Part shown: positions 15,528 to 23,409 of the stretch, piece by piece
Position numbering within the stretch: the stretch's first letter is position 1
Layout: each line of letters begins with the position of its first letter
NCBI GenBank assembly: GCA_003245675.1
Contig: QKCN01000092.1
Location: 1 to 38,032 of the forward strand
From: Bacteriovoracaceae bacterium
GTDB taxonomy: Bacteria; Bdellovibrionota; Bacteriovoracia; Bacteriovoracales; Bacteriovoracaceae
Length of the DNA: 38,032 nt
Reading direction: 5' to 3'
The notes under the pieces: model-generated
What the model saw: only the letters and a program-made list of their open reading frames with translations
What the model was told of the DNA's origin: nothing
Database searches by the model: none
Made by a program: the position numbers and the translations under genes

Positions 15528-16487
15528 TTAAAAGCTGCATTTCTTTGAGCTAGGGCTGCCACTGGCATACATATTCATAAGACGATCAAAAGTTTCATTT
15601 TCGTACACATTGGCATCGCTGGTGTATCCCACAACGAAGTGAGTGTCTTCTCTATCCCCAAAGTATACGTTCTTTTTAAGAAGTCCCGATAAATTATTTG
15701 ATTTAAGAATCGCGGAACTTGCTTCTGCTCCAGTTCTGCCAAATTCAGGGAGTTTCTCTTCCCAATTGCCTGAGGTCGAATTAACGATTCTCCAGTATCC
15801 ATCAGTAGATAAAACTGCGGCAACTTGATGACCATCCATGTTGCCTTCTTTTCTTGCTAGTCCTTTGACAGGGCATTTTTCTTTGTAGTTATCCCATTTC
15901 ACAGTATACAGGTAGACGGTTTTGAAGTTGTATCCTTTTAGCAAATGATTATAAACTTTGGCCATTCCGGTACAGCCAGTCATTTGGCCCACTTTATATT
16001 GCATAATTACATCAGAGGGAAGATGGAAAAAGAAATTTTTTGCTACCCAGAGCCTGCCAGCTGCCGTTTTCAACTGTACTGCATAGCTAGTCTTCATATA
16101 GTTTTGGTAGAATTGATATTCATTGCTGTTTGGGGATAACTTGTGAAAAACATCCCACTGGGGATAAGCTGCTGGATTTATTTTTATTTCCTCGTAAATG
16201 CTATCTGAAAGATTGTCACAATAAGATTTGCGTTGAGAGTCTGTTGGAGACATATTCAGGTCTGTACCACAGGCAATCAAGTAGCTCATTGACTGCCGAT
16301 CAAATCTTTTTGAATCGACCCCAAGCTTGGCTGGGTTTCTCATTTTGTCGAGAAGGTAATAAGCCGCATAATTTGATATGGGTTTTGCGGTATTCAAATT
16401 ATAGTTCAGAAACAAAAACATTGATGTTGTCAGAAGGACGCATAGGGTAGTTATAGCAAGAACTTTCTTTTTGTTTTTGAAATTCAT
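15528..16487 (-). CDS. Membrane-anchored transglutaminase-like protein
   Basis: 319 residues. An N-terminal segment after NKKK (KVLAITTLCVLLTTSMFLFLNY) is a signal anchor. The central and C-terminal region has a transglutaminase-like pattern: Cys in MTGCTGMAKVYNHLLKGY (with the helix and strand FKTVYLYTVKW that follow), His in MDGHQVAAVL and a polar third position in WRIVNSTSG, i.e. a Cys-His-Asn/Asp arrangement of the papain-like fold. Several other cysteines may form disulfides. AAGG 9 bases before the inner ATG supports this start over 16544. Divergent from the sigma-54-driven gene. Protease, amidase or cross-linking activity cannot be told apart here. Confidence 0.65.
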   Translation of the reverse strand: MNFKNKKKVLAITTLCVLLTTSMFLFLNYNLNTAKPISNYAAYYLLDKMRNPAKLGVDSKRFDRQSMSYLIACGTDLNMSPTDSQRKSYCDNLSDSIYEEIKINPAAYPQWDVFHKLSPNSNEYQFYQNYMKTSYAVQLKTAAGRLWVAKNFFFHLPSDVIMQYKVGQMTGCTGMAKVYNHLLKGYNFKTVYLYTVKWDNYKEKCPVKGLARKEGNMDGHQVAAVLSTDGYWRIVNSTSGNWEEKLPEFGRTGAEASSAILKSNNLSGLLKKNVYFGDREDTHFVVGYTSDANVYENETFDRLMNMYASGSPSSKKCSF

Positions 16488-16828
16488 GAGTAACGCCTTT
16501 GTTATTATTAAAGTTGATGGTTTAAAGATGTCTATATTTCTCAATTATATTGTCGGATCTTTTATTTTTTTATTTAATTATGGGTGAATAAGTTAACCAC
16601 CTAAATTTACAACAGAATATTCTGCTTTGGTCGATTGTTAGGTGCCTTAAAAATTTGTCAATGATTGATCAATTTTTAGACGGCCGTTAGGCTTGGTGAA
16701 TAAATTGATCTTAAACCTGAGTAATTTCACATCGTAACTTCCTAATAATACACATGTTGTTTTGGGACCTTCTGGCACGTTTCTTGCTTCATCTGTTCCT
16801 AAGACAGTTTTATGGCCAGGAGAAGCTA
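16488..16828. promoter_or_regulatory. Intergenic regulatory region with palindromes
   Basis: 341 bases without a gene, AT-rich, between divergent genes. It contains perfect palindromes CAGAATATTCTG (16613-16624), ATTGATCAAT (16664-16673) and ACGGCCGT (16680-16687), and the sigma-54 promoter at 16772-16788. The palindromes are 85-175 bases upstream of the sigma-54 core, where enhancer-binding activators usually sit. Confidence 0.5.
16772..16788 (+). promoter_or_regulatory. Consensus sigma-54 (RpoN) promoter
   Basis: CTGGCACGTTTCTTGCT matches the consensus YTGGCACG-N4-TTGCW at every defined base, with GG and GC at -24/-12. Expected start near 16799, 30 bases before the ATG of the small gene at 16829. 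Confidence 0.85.
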
Positions 16829-17050
16829 ATGAGGCTTTTCTTTTTGTGCGGTTTTGCCCCTATGTTGATGTGCACCTCCTATGAAAGGGAGTTTTGTACG
16901 ATTGTGGGCAAGATGGACATTAAGGGAGAAAAAATGGGAGGTGCTTTTAGCGCTTTCCAACAATTTGCAGTGATGAATGTAGAGCGACGGTGTTTGACTC
17001 TTGATGGAAAACTATCCATCAGTGAGTCGGGGAAGGCCTATAAATTATGA
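16829..17050 (+). CDS. Small exported protein behind the sigma-54 promoter
   Basis: 73 residues. MRLFFLCGFAPMLMCTS is a short hydrophobic signal; the Cys at residue 15 resembles a lipobox Cys, but the preceding residues (MLM) are not canonical. The mature part is ~55 residues with two more cysteines (EREFCTI, VERRCLTL) and no recognised domain. The ORF opens at 16754, but that start lies upstream of the sigma-54 transcription start. The ATG at 16829 has AGGAG at 6 bases and is chosen. A real gene is likely because of the promoter/ribosome-site arrangement. Confidence 0.6.
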   Translation: MRLFFLCGFAPMLMCTSYEREFCTIVGKMDIKGEKMGGAFSAFQQFAVMNVERRCLTLDGKLSISESGKAYKL

Positions 17051-17177
17051 TCTGCAGAGTTGTGCTCATCAGACAATTCCTGGAAGTATGCATTGTATTG
17101 TGGAGAAAAGGATATATGACCAATAACAATTTGAAATTCAAGGATGAAATTTCCTAAAACCCAGTAAGGAGGTATTT

Positions 17178-17735
17178 ATGAGAAAACTTTTATTAACCTT
17201 TTTCCTGCTGATTTTTGCAGGCTTGAGTTTAGCTGCTGATGATGTTCGTTTAAGTGATATCTCTACCCAAATTTCAAATTTGGGGAAAGTTTATTTGTAT
17301 GCAAATACTTGGGTGGGAGAAAAAAGAATTGCCACAGGTCATTTAAATGTTGGAACAGATGGCGCAGGGGATTTGACTGGTTTTCAATTTAAAGTTTCAG
17401 TTTTAGGTATTGGTATTGACGAGATCTTTACTTATTCCGATCTTGAGAACAGCGATTCGCGCACCTATTATGCAGATAAGGGGATGACGAAGCATTTACT
17501 GACCTTGAAGGCCTATGGATATACTTTTACACCTTCTGGGGGGATTATTTCCATTAGCTATGATGAAGTGGGCAAGGGACGCGTGAAAAAGCAATTGAAA
17601 CTTGATCTCAAGCGAAAAGGGGAAAAATTATTGGTTCTTGAAAATGGCAAATATGTGCCCTTTTCCAATTTGAAAATTGTAGGTTCTTTTGCTGGCGAGA
17701 CGAAAGGGCAAATGTATAAAGCGAGTTTCTACTAA
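17178..17735 (+). CDS. Secreted beta-rich protein of unknown function
   Basis: 185 residues with signal peptide ending LSLAAD. The mature protein has alternating hydrophobic strands and no cysteine, looking like a small beta-sandwich or lipocalin-like periplasmic protein: VYLYANTWVGEKRIATGHLNV, FQFKVSVLGIGIDEIFTYSD, LKIVGSFAGETKGQMYKASFY. AAGGAGG lies 6 bases before the ATG. It follows the sigma-54-driven small gene by 127 bases and may share its transcript. Followed by a terminator. Confidence 0.75.
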   Translation: MRKLLLTFFLLIFAGLSLAADDVRLSDISTQISNLGKVYLYANTWVGEKRIATGHLNVGTDGAGDLTGFQFKVSVLGIGIDEIFTYSDLENSDSRTYYADKGMTKHLLTLKAYGYTFTPSGGIISISYDEVGKGRVKKQLKLDLKRKGEKLLVLENGKYVPFSNLKIVGSFAGETKGQMYKASFY

Positions 17736-17746
17736 AAGATAATAGA

Positions 17747-17777
17747 GGAGAGGCCTTCAAGCGGCTTCTCCTTTTTT
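17747..17777 (+). terminator. Intrinsic terminator
   Basis: GGAGAGGCC/GGCTTCTCC stem (one G-T pair), 7-base loop, six T. It follows the secreted-protein gene by 11 bases. Confidence 0.85.
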
Positions 17778-17809
17778 ATTTAATTTCTACCAGTTACATG
17801 TAAGTCTTT

Positions 17810-17815
17810 TATAAT
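17810..17815 (+). promoter_or_regulatory. -10 element upstream of dnaB
   Basis: Perfect TATAAT, 56 bases before the dnaB ATG. The -35 at a 17-base spacing (CTACCA) is poor. Confidence 0.4.
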
Positions 17816-17870
17816 TGACTAAGCCATTCATTGAACGATAGACATAAGCACGAAAAATTTAGGAGTGTGA

Positions 17871-19211
17871 ATGTCTAAGGAAATGCCTCGAGATCTCATC
17901 TCAGAAAGGGCCCTTTTAGGTTGTCTTGTTCTAGATGGAAGTGCCTTTGATGAAATTATGGACTTGTCTCTTGTGCAAGAGGATTTTTTTCATCCCCAGT
18001 ATGGAATTATTTTTAATGCGATTCGCGAGTTGCACTTTGCTTCGAGTCCAATTGATTTTGTGACCTTAAGTGCCAAACTGAATGATCAAGGCAAAATTGA
18101 TCAAATCGGTGGGCAAGAAGCTTTACTTGCTTTGACAGAAGAGCAGGCATCTTCCGTTAATATTTATCACTATGGGAAGTCTATTAAAGATAAAGCGATC
18201 TTGCGCGATATCGTCAAAACGGCCGCTCAGGTGATGGATGAGGGAATGCAATTTAAAGGGGAGATGGAAGAATTTATCAACAAAGTTGAATCTAAATTTT
18301 TTCGCTTAACCAGTGAAACGAAACGCGGTGGTTTACGCAATATCAAAGAATTTTTGGCCGTCAATTTACGGCAGTTAGAAGATGAGCGACGTAAAAAAGG
18401 CGAGGCGCAGGGGCTTCCTACTGGCTTTCATGATTTAGACAAAAAATTGATGGGGCTTCAACCCGGTCAACTCGTGGTTTTGGCGGCCCGTCCGGCCATG
18501 GGAAAAACCTCTCTTGCATTAAATTTGGCGGTGAATGCCGCTTCCGCTACAGGCTTGCCGGTTGCTATTTATTCATTGGAGATGTTGGCCCCAGAACTTT
18601 CGATGAGAGTTCTTTCATCGGAAGCAGGGGTTGATGCAGGACGATTGCGTTCCAAAAGTTTTTTAGATACGGATCTTCGCAACATTGCTAAAGCGGTGCA
18701 GACTCTTTCTGACCTTCCTTTAGTGATCAATGATGCCGCAGATATTACTTTGGTTGATATTAGAAGTCAGTGTCGCAAAATTAAAACAGAGCAGGGTCTA
18801 GGGTTAGTAATTATCGACTACCTTCAATTGATGCAGCCTCATACTGCGACGATATCGCGCGAACAACAGATTTCAGAAATTTCGCGGGGTCTGAAAAATT
18901 TAGCAAAAGAATTAGAGTGTCCGGTCATTGCCCTTTCACAGCTTAACCGTGGAGTTGAATCTAGGGTTGATAAGCGTCCAATGGCCAGTGACTTGAGAGA
19001 GTCTGGTGCGATTGAACAAGATGCCGACATTATTCTTATGGTTTACCGAGATGAGGTTTACTACAAAGACAGTAAGGACAAAGGGGTGGCGGAAGTTATC
19101 GTGGTTAAAAACCGTGCGGGAGAGACTGGGACATCGCGCTTGGCGTGGATTGGTTCTCAAACGAAGTTTGCCAACCTTGAGATGAGTCGCTCATACAACG
19201 CAGAACAATAA
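17871..19211 (+). CDS. dnaB: Replicative DNA helicase DnaB
   Basis: 446-residue hexameric helicase that unwinds DNA ahead of the replisome. N-terminal domain SERALLGCLVLDGSAFDEI (residues ~10-28) interacts with primase. The RecA-like domain begins at GLPTGFHDLDKKLMGLQPGQLVVLAARPAMGKTS with Walker A near residue 206. Further motifs are SLEMLAPELSMR, Walker B LVIIDYLQLM, EISRGLKNLAKELECPVIALSQLNR, and DLRESGAIEQDADIILMVYR with the arginine-finger loop. GGAG ribosome site. It follows rplI by 3.3 kb instead of directly, the intervening genes being an insertion in a common gene order. Confidence 0.97.
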   Translation: MSKEMPRDLISERALLGCLVLDGSAFDEIMDLSLVQEDFFHPQYGIIFNAIRELHFASSPIDFVTLSAKLNDQGKIDQIGGQEALLALTEEQASSVNIYHYGKSIKDKAILRDIVKTAAQVMDEGMQFKGEMEEFINKVESKFFRLTSETKRGGLRNIKEFLAVNLRQLEDERRKKGEAQGLPTGFHDLDKKLMGLQPGQLVVLAARPAMGKTSLALNLAVNAASATGLPVAIYSLEMLAPELSMRVLSSEAGVDAGRLRSKSFLDTDLRNIAKAVQTLSDLPLVINDAADITLVDIRSQCRKIKTEQGLGLVIIDYLQLMQPHTATISREQQISEISRGLKNLAKELECPVIALSQLNRGVESRVDKRPMASDLRESGAIEQDADIILMVYRDEVYYKDSKDKGVAEVIVVKNRAGETGTSRLAWIGSQTKFANLEMSRSYNAEQ

Positions 19212-19336
19212 TTTTCTTACATTAAAGGAAACAGTTTGACTAATATTTGGGCTTCTCGATAAGCTCTAAAAAATTGGAAAGAGGAATCAAACACACACAA
19301 TATGGTTCCTCCTTCTGTAACATTGGGGAGAGTGTT

Positions 19337-19582
19337 ATGGAAAGCTATGAGGCTAATACTTGGCCGGATTTCACAGTGAATTCAAAAAAATCTTTGTCAA
19401 CGGCTTTTGCTAAAAGCGAGATTGTTTCGCGTAAATCCTTAGCAAAAATGGTTGGAGTATCAGAAAATTTTTTGAGCAGCGAATTAGGGATTGATGCTGG
19501 GGCCAGCAATTTATCACTAGATGAGCTCAGAATGCTCACGCTTAAATATCTAGATAAGGCGTTTGAGGTTTCTGAAATTTAA
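19337..19582 (+). CDS. Small protein with helix-turn-helix-like segment
   Basis: 81 residues from the ATG at 19337, where GGGGAG gives a good ribosome site; the ORF's ATG at 19247 lacks one. Residues ~35-55 (SRKSLAKMVGVSENFLSSEL) have the spacing of a helix-turn-helix: S-L-A..x-V-G-V-S-x-x-F-L. The rest is helical and acidic. Its stop codon directly abuts that of the convergent gene at 19583. Could be a DNA-binding or a structural small protein; no family recognised. Confidence 0.55.
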   Translation: MESYEANTWPDFTVNSKKSLSTAFAKSEIVSRKSLAKMVGVSENFLSSELGIDAGASNLSLDELRMLTLKYLDKAFEVSEI

Positions 19583-20221
19583 TTAGCGCCAACTTCCATA
19601 GCGGCTATTGTATCCGCCGTAGGAGCCACCGTAGGGGGAACCTAAGATTTGTTCCTCCTCTCGGGCAAAGCCAATATTCATTTTGAGTTCTTTGCGAAAA
19701 AAGTCTTTCACTTCTTGTGCCGCTTTACTGCATACCTTGCTTTCTCGACCACCAAGACCTCTTTCAAACATTGCTGCTCCTGACAAGTCATAAACTTCAA
19801 ATCCGCCCCCTTCAGCAGCTCTTAAATAGCCTCTTTGTACTTCTTTGAGTCCATCAGGAATAATGCGGTTATAGAGATCTCTTTCTCCTGGAGTTGTTTC
19901 AAAAAATTGATAAATGCCTTTATTAATAAAGCAGTGAGAACTGTCTTTAGATGGGTCTCTCCAACTTGTCATAAAAAGGAGTTGTTTGCCTGTCTTTTCA
20001 TCTTCCACAATGGCAAAAGCTCTTTTCCAGCTCGTGACTTCCTTAAAAAATTCCTTGGTTTTTACAACATAAACGGTATCTGTATAGCTTTTATCGGGGA
20101 CTTCTAGTTTGGTATCCTGAGCATTTTCTAGCAATTGGCTTCTTTTGAGCAACATATCATCGCAAGTAAAGCCGCTCAAATTCCATACAACGAGTAGGGA
20201 TAAAATCAAAATTAAACGCAT
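19583..20221 (-). CDS. Secreted protein with Gly/Tyr-rich C-terminus, unknown function
   Basis: 212 residues. A signal peptide (MRLILILSLLVVWNLSGFTC) could end at a Cys, but the lipobox is imperfect. The central region is a mixed alpha/beta domain (AFAIVEDEKTGKQLLFMTSW, EVYDLSGAAMFERGLGG). The C-terminal 16 residues are a Gly-Ser-Tyr-rich tail (SPYGGSYGGYNSRYGSWR). AGGA precedes the inner ATG chosen over 20257. Convergent with and touching the preceding gene; divergent from recD2 with ~93 bases between. Confidence 0.7.
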   Translation of the reverse strand: MRLILILSLLVVWNLSGFTCDDMLLKRSQLLENAQDTKLEVPDKSYTDTVYVVKTKEFFKEVTSWKRAFAIVEDEKTGKQLLFMTSWRDPSKDSSHCFINKGIYQFFETTPGERDLYNRIIPDGLKEVQRGYLRAAEGGGFEVYDLSGAAMFERGLGGRESKVCSKAAQEVKDFFRKELKMNIGFAREEEQILGSPYGGSYGGYNSRYGSWR

Positions 20222-20314
20222 CGTTATTCCTATTAAATTGAATTCACGGAAAGGCATTGAGACTTCTTCCTTTCCCTTTTTCTTTTCGGATAATTTGTGT
20301 TTTTATTGAGTTCT

Positions 20315-22756
20315 ATGGAAAAAATTGTGGGCGTGGTTGAGCGCATAACCTTTCAAAATGAAGAAAATGGTTGGACAGTTCTTAAGGCTTCGTTAAAGGG
20401 ATCTGTCGCCGGAGAGCTAGACACCATTCTTTTGCATCAAGAAAAAATATTTATAGGTCAGACTATTGAATTCACTGGCGAGTGGGTGATGAATGCCCGC
20501 TTTGGTCGTCAGTTTAAGGCCATTAAGGCCCTCGAAATTCGTCCGCGAGATATTGAAGCAATCAGAAAATACCTTGGATCGGGCATGATTTATGGGGTCG
20601 GTCCCAAGATCTCAGAGCGCATTGTTAATCATTTTGGCAAAGAAACATTAGACGTTTTCGAGTCAAATATGGAGCGTTTGACTGAAGTTCATGGCATTGC
20701 TCAAAGTAAATTAGAATCGATAAAAGAGTCTTGGGAGGCCCATCGGCATGTGAGAGAATTGATGATTTTTTTGCAGGCTCACGAAATCAATGCCTTCATG
20801 GGAACAAAAATTTATAAAACTTATGGACCTAAATCACTCGATATTATTCGCGAAAACCCTTACCGCTTGGCGCGAGATGTTTATGGCATCGGTTTTTTAA
20901 GTGCAGATAAAATGGCCTTGAAATTTGGGATGGAGGCTCATGCTCCGCAACGAATAGAGGCGGCTATTTTACATAGTTTACAGACGGCCAAAGAAGATGG
21001 TCATTGTTATTTATTGCATGATCAAATAAAAGTCAGCTTGGAAGAATTGATTGGTCTTAGCGATGAGGGAAAAATTGAGCAGGCGCTGCAAGTGCTATTG
21101 GAAAATGAACTTATTCGACAGCGTAATATCAAAGAAAAAGGTCAAAGCTTTGTGGCGACCTATTTAAAAAAGACATATTTTGAAGAACTAATGAGTGCGA
21201 AGCAATTGGCCATATTGCTCGAAGCTTCTCCTATTGTTGAACAAGCAAGAGTTAAAAGTTGGCTGGAGCGTTTTAATCAAACACGTCCTTTTCCTTTGAG
21301 TGATGAACAAATGGGAGCAGTGGCGGCCATCGTTGGCCATGGGGTTTCTATTCTTACGGGGGGGCCAGGCTGTGGTAAAACGACAACCACTCAAGCTGTA
21401 GTCAAATTATTGTTGGCCATGAAAAAAAGAGTTTGCCTGTGTGCACCGACAGGACGGGCCGCTCAGCGCATGGGAGAGCTTATTGGTCTCAAGGCTTCTA
21501 CCATCCATCGTTTGCTTGTTTGGGAACCGCGTAGTTTTTCTTTTCAAAAAAATGAAGAAGAGCCTTTAGACACTGATGTCGTTATTGTTGATGAAGTTTC
21601 GATGTTGGATATTTCTCTTTTTTACTCTCTGCTGAGGGCCATTAAGCAAGGGACTCAAGTACTGTTTATAGGAGATAAGGATCAGCTTCCTTCGGTTGGG
21701 GCAGGTAATGTTTTGGCCGATATGATTGCTTCGCAATTGATCCCTGTTTTTACTTTGACGAAAGTTTTTCGGCAAGGGCAAGAAAGTCAGATTATTGCGA
21801 ATGCGCATGCCATTAATCGTGGAGAGTTTATTCAAATACCATCACCTTTTGAATTTCCTGAAAAATGGGATGAAGAAGACTGTCTATTTATTGATACTGA
21901 TGAGCTGACCTCTGAGCAAATTCATTTTATTCAACGGGCCAAAAAGCATTTGGGGAAATGGGAATCAGAGGATGAACTCGACTTTTCAGATCTCAAAAGT
22001 AGTCTCAAGCTTCCCAAAAAGTTTTTGCATTTTGATTGGGAGAAATTGCATGAGGCAGATAGTGAAGTAGAGGAAATGAAGGCGATTCTAAAAAAAGTTC
22101 ATCCCCATTCTTCATTGCAATACGGATTTTCGGCGAAGATGATGATTGAGAAGTTGCTCTTGGAAACAATTCCGAAGTATTTTCCTGGAAGTGAAACTCA
22201 AATATTGTCTCCTATGATTCGCGGTAGTTTAGGCTCTGCTCAGCTCAATATGTTTGTACAACAAAAATTGAATGCTCCTACACGACATAAAAAAGACTTG
22301 GAGCAGGGAGGACGAACTTTTCGTGAAGGAGATCGTGTTATTCAAAAGCGCAATAATTATGAGCTTCAAGTTTTTAATGGAGACATTGGGCGAATTAAGC
22401 GTATTGATTTGATTAATCAGAAGCTTTTTATTGATTTTTCAGATAATCGCGAAGTGGAGTATGGTCGCGAAAACTTTGCCGAATTAGATTTAGCCTATGC
22501 GATTACTATTCACAAATCACAGGGAAGCGAGTTTGATGTGGTGATTATCCCCGTGCTTACCCAGCATTTTATTATGCTCTATCGCAATCTCATTTATACG
22601 GCCTTGACTCGGGCCAAAAAGATGGCCATCTTTTTGGGGACGCGCAAAGCTTTCTTTTTTGCCCTCAAAAATATTGATAGTCGACAGCGGCAGAGCTATC
22701 TTAAGCAACTGATATCTTTTGAGAGTGCAAATCTTGCCTCATCACAGCAAAATTGA
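20315..22756 (+). CDS. recD2: RecD2-type 5'-3' DNA helicase (RecD/TraA family)
   Basis: 813-residue SF1B helicase. The N-terminal OB-like domain MEKIVGVVERITFQNEENGW and the YLGSGMIYGVGPKISERIV helix-hairpin-helix region distinguish RecD2 from RecBCD RecD. Helicase motifs: LTGGPGCGKTTTT (Walker A, ~residue 350), CAPTGRAAQRM, DVVIVDEVSMLD (Walker B), GDKDQLPSVGAG, TKVFRQ, and C-terminal YAITIHKSQGSEFD with YTALTRAK. An extra ~70-residue charged segment lies between NRGEFIQI and QILSPMIRGSLG. ATG at 20315 gives the family N-terminus; an upstream in-frame GTG at 20297 is the alternative. Acts in DNA repair without RecBC. Confidence 0.93.
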   Translation: MEKIVGVVERITFQNEENGWTVLKASLKGSVAGELDTILLHQEKIFIGQTIEFTGEWVMNARFGRQFKAIKALEIRPRDIEAIRKYLGSGMIYGVGPKISERIVNHFGKETLDVFESNMERLTEVHGIAQSKLESIKESWEAHRHVRELMIFLQAHEINAFMGTKIYKTYGPKSLDIIRENPYRLARDVYGIGFLSADKMALKFGMEAHAPQRIEAAILHSLQTAKEDGHCYLLHDQIKVSLEELIGLSDEGKIEQALQVLLENELIRQRNIKEKGQSFVATYLKKTYFEELMSAKQLAILLEASPIVEQARVKSWLERFNQTRPFPLSDEQMGAVAAIVGHGVSILTGGPGCGKTTTTQAVVKLLLAMKKRVCLCAPTGRAAQRMGELIGLKASTIHRLLVWEPRSFSFQKNEEEPLDTDVVIVDEVSMLDISLFYSLLRAIKQGTQVLFIGDKDQLPSVGAGNVLADMIASQLIPVFTLTKVFRQGQESQIIANAHAINRGEFIQIPSPFEFPEKWDEEDCLFIDTDELTSEQIHFIQRAKKHLGKWESEDELDFSDLKSSLKLPKKFLHFDWEKLHEADSEVEEMKAILKKVHPHSSLQYGFSAKMMIEKLLLETIPKYFPGSETQILSPMIRGSLGSAQLNMFVQQKLNAPTRHKKDLEQGGRTFREGDRVIQKRNNYELQVFNGDIGRIKRIDLINQKLFIDFSDNREVEYGRENFAELDLAYAITIHKSQGSEFDVVIIPVLTQHFIMLYRNLIYTALTRAKKMAIFLGTRKAFFFALKNIDSRQRQSYLKQLISFESANLASSQQN

Positions 22757-22763
22757 GTATAAA
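22734..22763 (+). promoter_or_regulatory. Possible promoter overlapping the end of recD2
   Basis: TTGCCT (22734-22739), 18-base spacer, TATAAA (22758-22763), about 40 bases before the outer-membrane protein gene. Confidence 0.3.
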
Positions 22764-22803
22764 GGAGTAAAATACTAGTACGGGAAGGGCCCCGGAGGTA
22801 TTT

Positions 22804-23409
22804 ATGCGTCTCTTATGTATTTTCTTGTTTTTAATGTCTATGTCTTTGCAAGCCGCAGTCGAACTTTCTGCTGAATTTGGCTACGAAAAAGATGTTTACG
22901 GCGATAATGATCAGAATAAAAGTGTCACACGCTCTTATTCTGGATCTTTTGCTTGGTATCTTTTTACTCAGACGGCCATTGAAATCAATTACTCTCATGA
23001 TGAAGATATTGATACTCAGCATTTTGATACACCCGTTGAATATATTGAAAATGTCGACATTACAGGTATGCAAAGTCGTATTGAAACTCAATCTTGGGGT
23101 TTTGGTTTGCGTCAGGTTATTTGGCCGAGGGCAACATCGTTTCGCCCTATGATCAGTTTTGGCTATGCCAAGCAAAAAATTATCAGCCAAAATTCTTATA
23201 CATTTGATGTCTTCGGAGAAAAAATTATTCGCGATGGTAAGGAAGAACAGACTATATATAACAGTGCATTTCTTGCGTTCATTTTGCAATATCAGTTGAG
23301 CAAGTATTTTGCAATTAGTGGTTCTGCGCGAACCTCTGTTCCCGATATGCATTTTTCTCAGTGGGAACGTAGCATGAAATACACTGCGGGATTAACATTG
23401 AAATTTTAG
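22804..23409 (+). CDS. Outer-membrane beta-barrel protein
   Basis: 201 residues. Signal peptide MRLLCIFLFLMSMSLQAA, then alternating amphipathic strands (VELSAEFGYEKD, SGSFAWYLFTQTAIEINYSH, ETQSWGFGLRQVIW, PMISFGYAKQKI, AFLAFILQYQLSKYFAISGSA, KYTAGLTLKF) and a terminal Phe, as expected for an eight-stranded OmpA/OmpW-like barrel inserted by BAM. GGAGG 6 bases before the ATG. The next gene begins at the base after its stop codon, so they are co-translated. Ligand unknown. Confidence 0.8.
   Translation: MRLLCIFLFLMSMSLQAAVELSAEFGYEKDVYGDNDQNKSVTRSYSGSFAWYLFTQTAIEINYSHDEDIDTQHFDTPVEYIENVDITGMQSRIETQSWGFGLRQVIWPRATSFRPMISFGYAKQKIISQNSYTFDVFGEKIIRDGKEEQTIYNSAFLAFILQYQLSKYFAISGSARTSVPDMHFSQWERSMKYTAGLTLKF

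Noticed and set aside
16754-16828. Earlier start for the small sigma-54-driven gene
   Set aside because: It lies upstream of the predicted transcription start and overlaps the promoter; the ATG at 16829 has a strong ribosome site.
22831-23352. Minus-strand frame of 173 codons
   Set aside because: Antisense shadow of the outer-membrane barrel gene, which has a signal peptide, terminal Phe and a good ribosome site.
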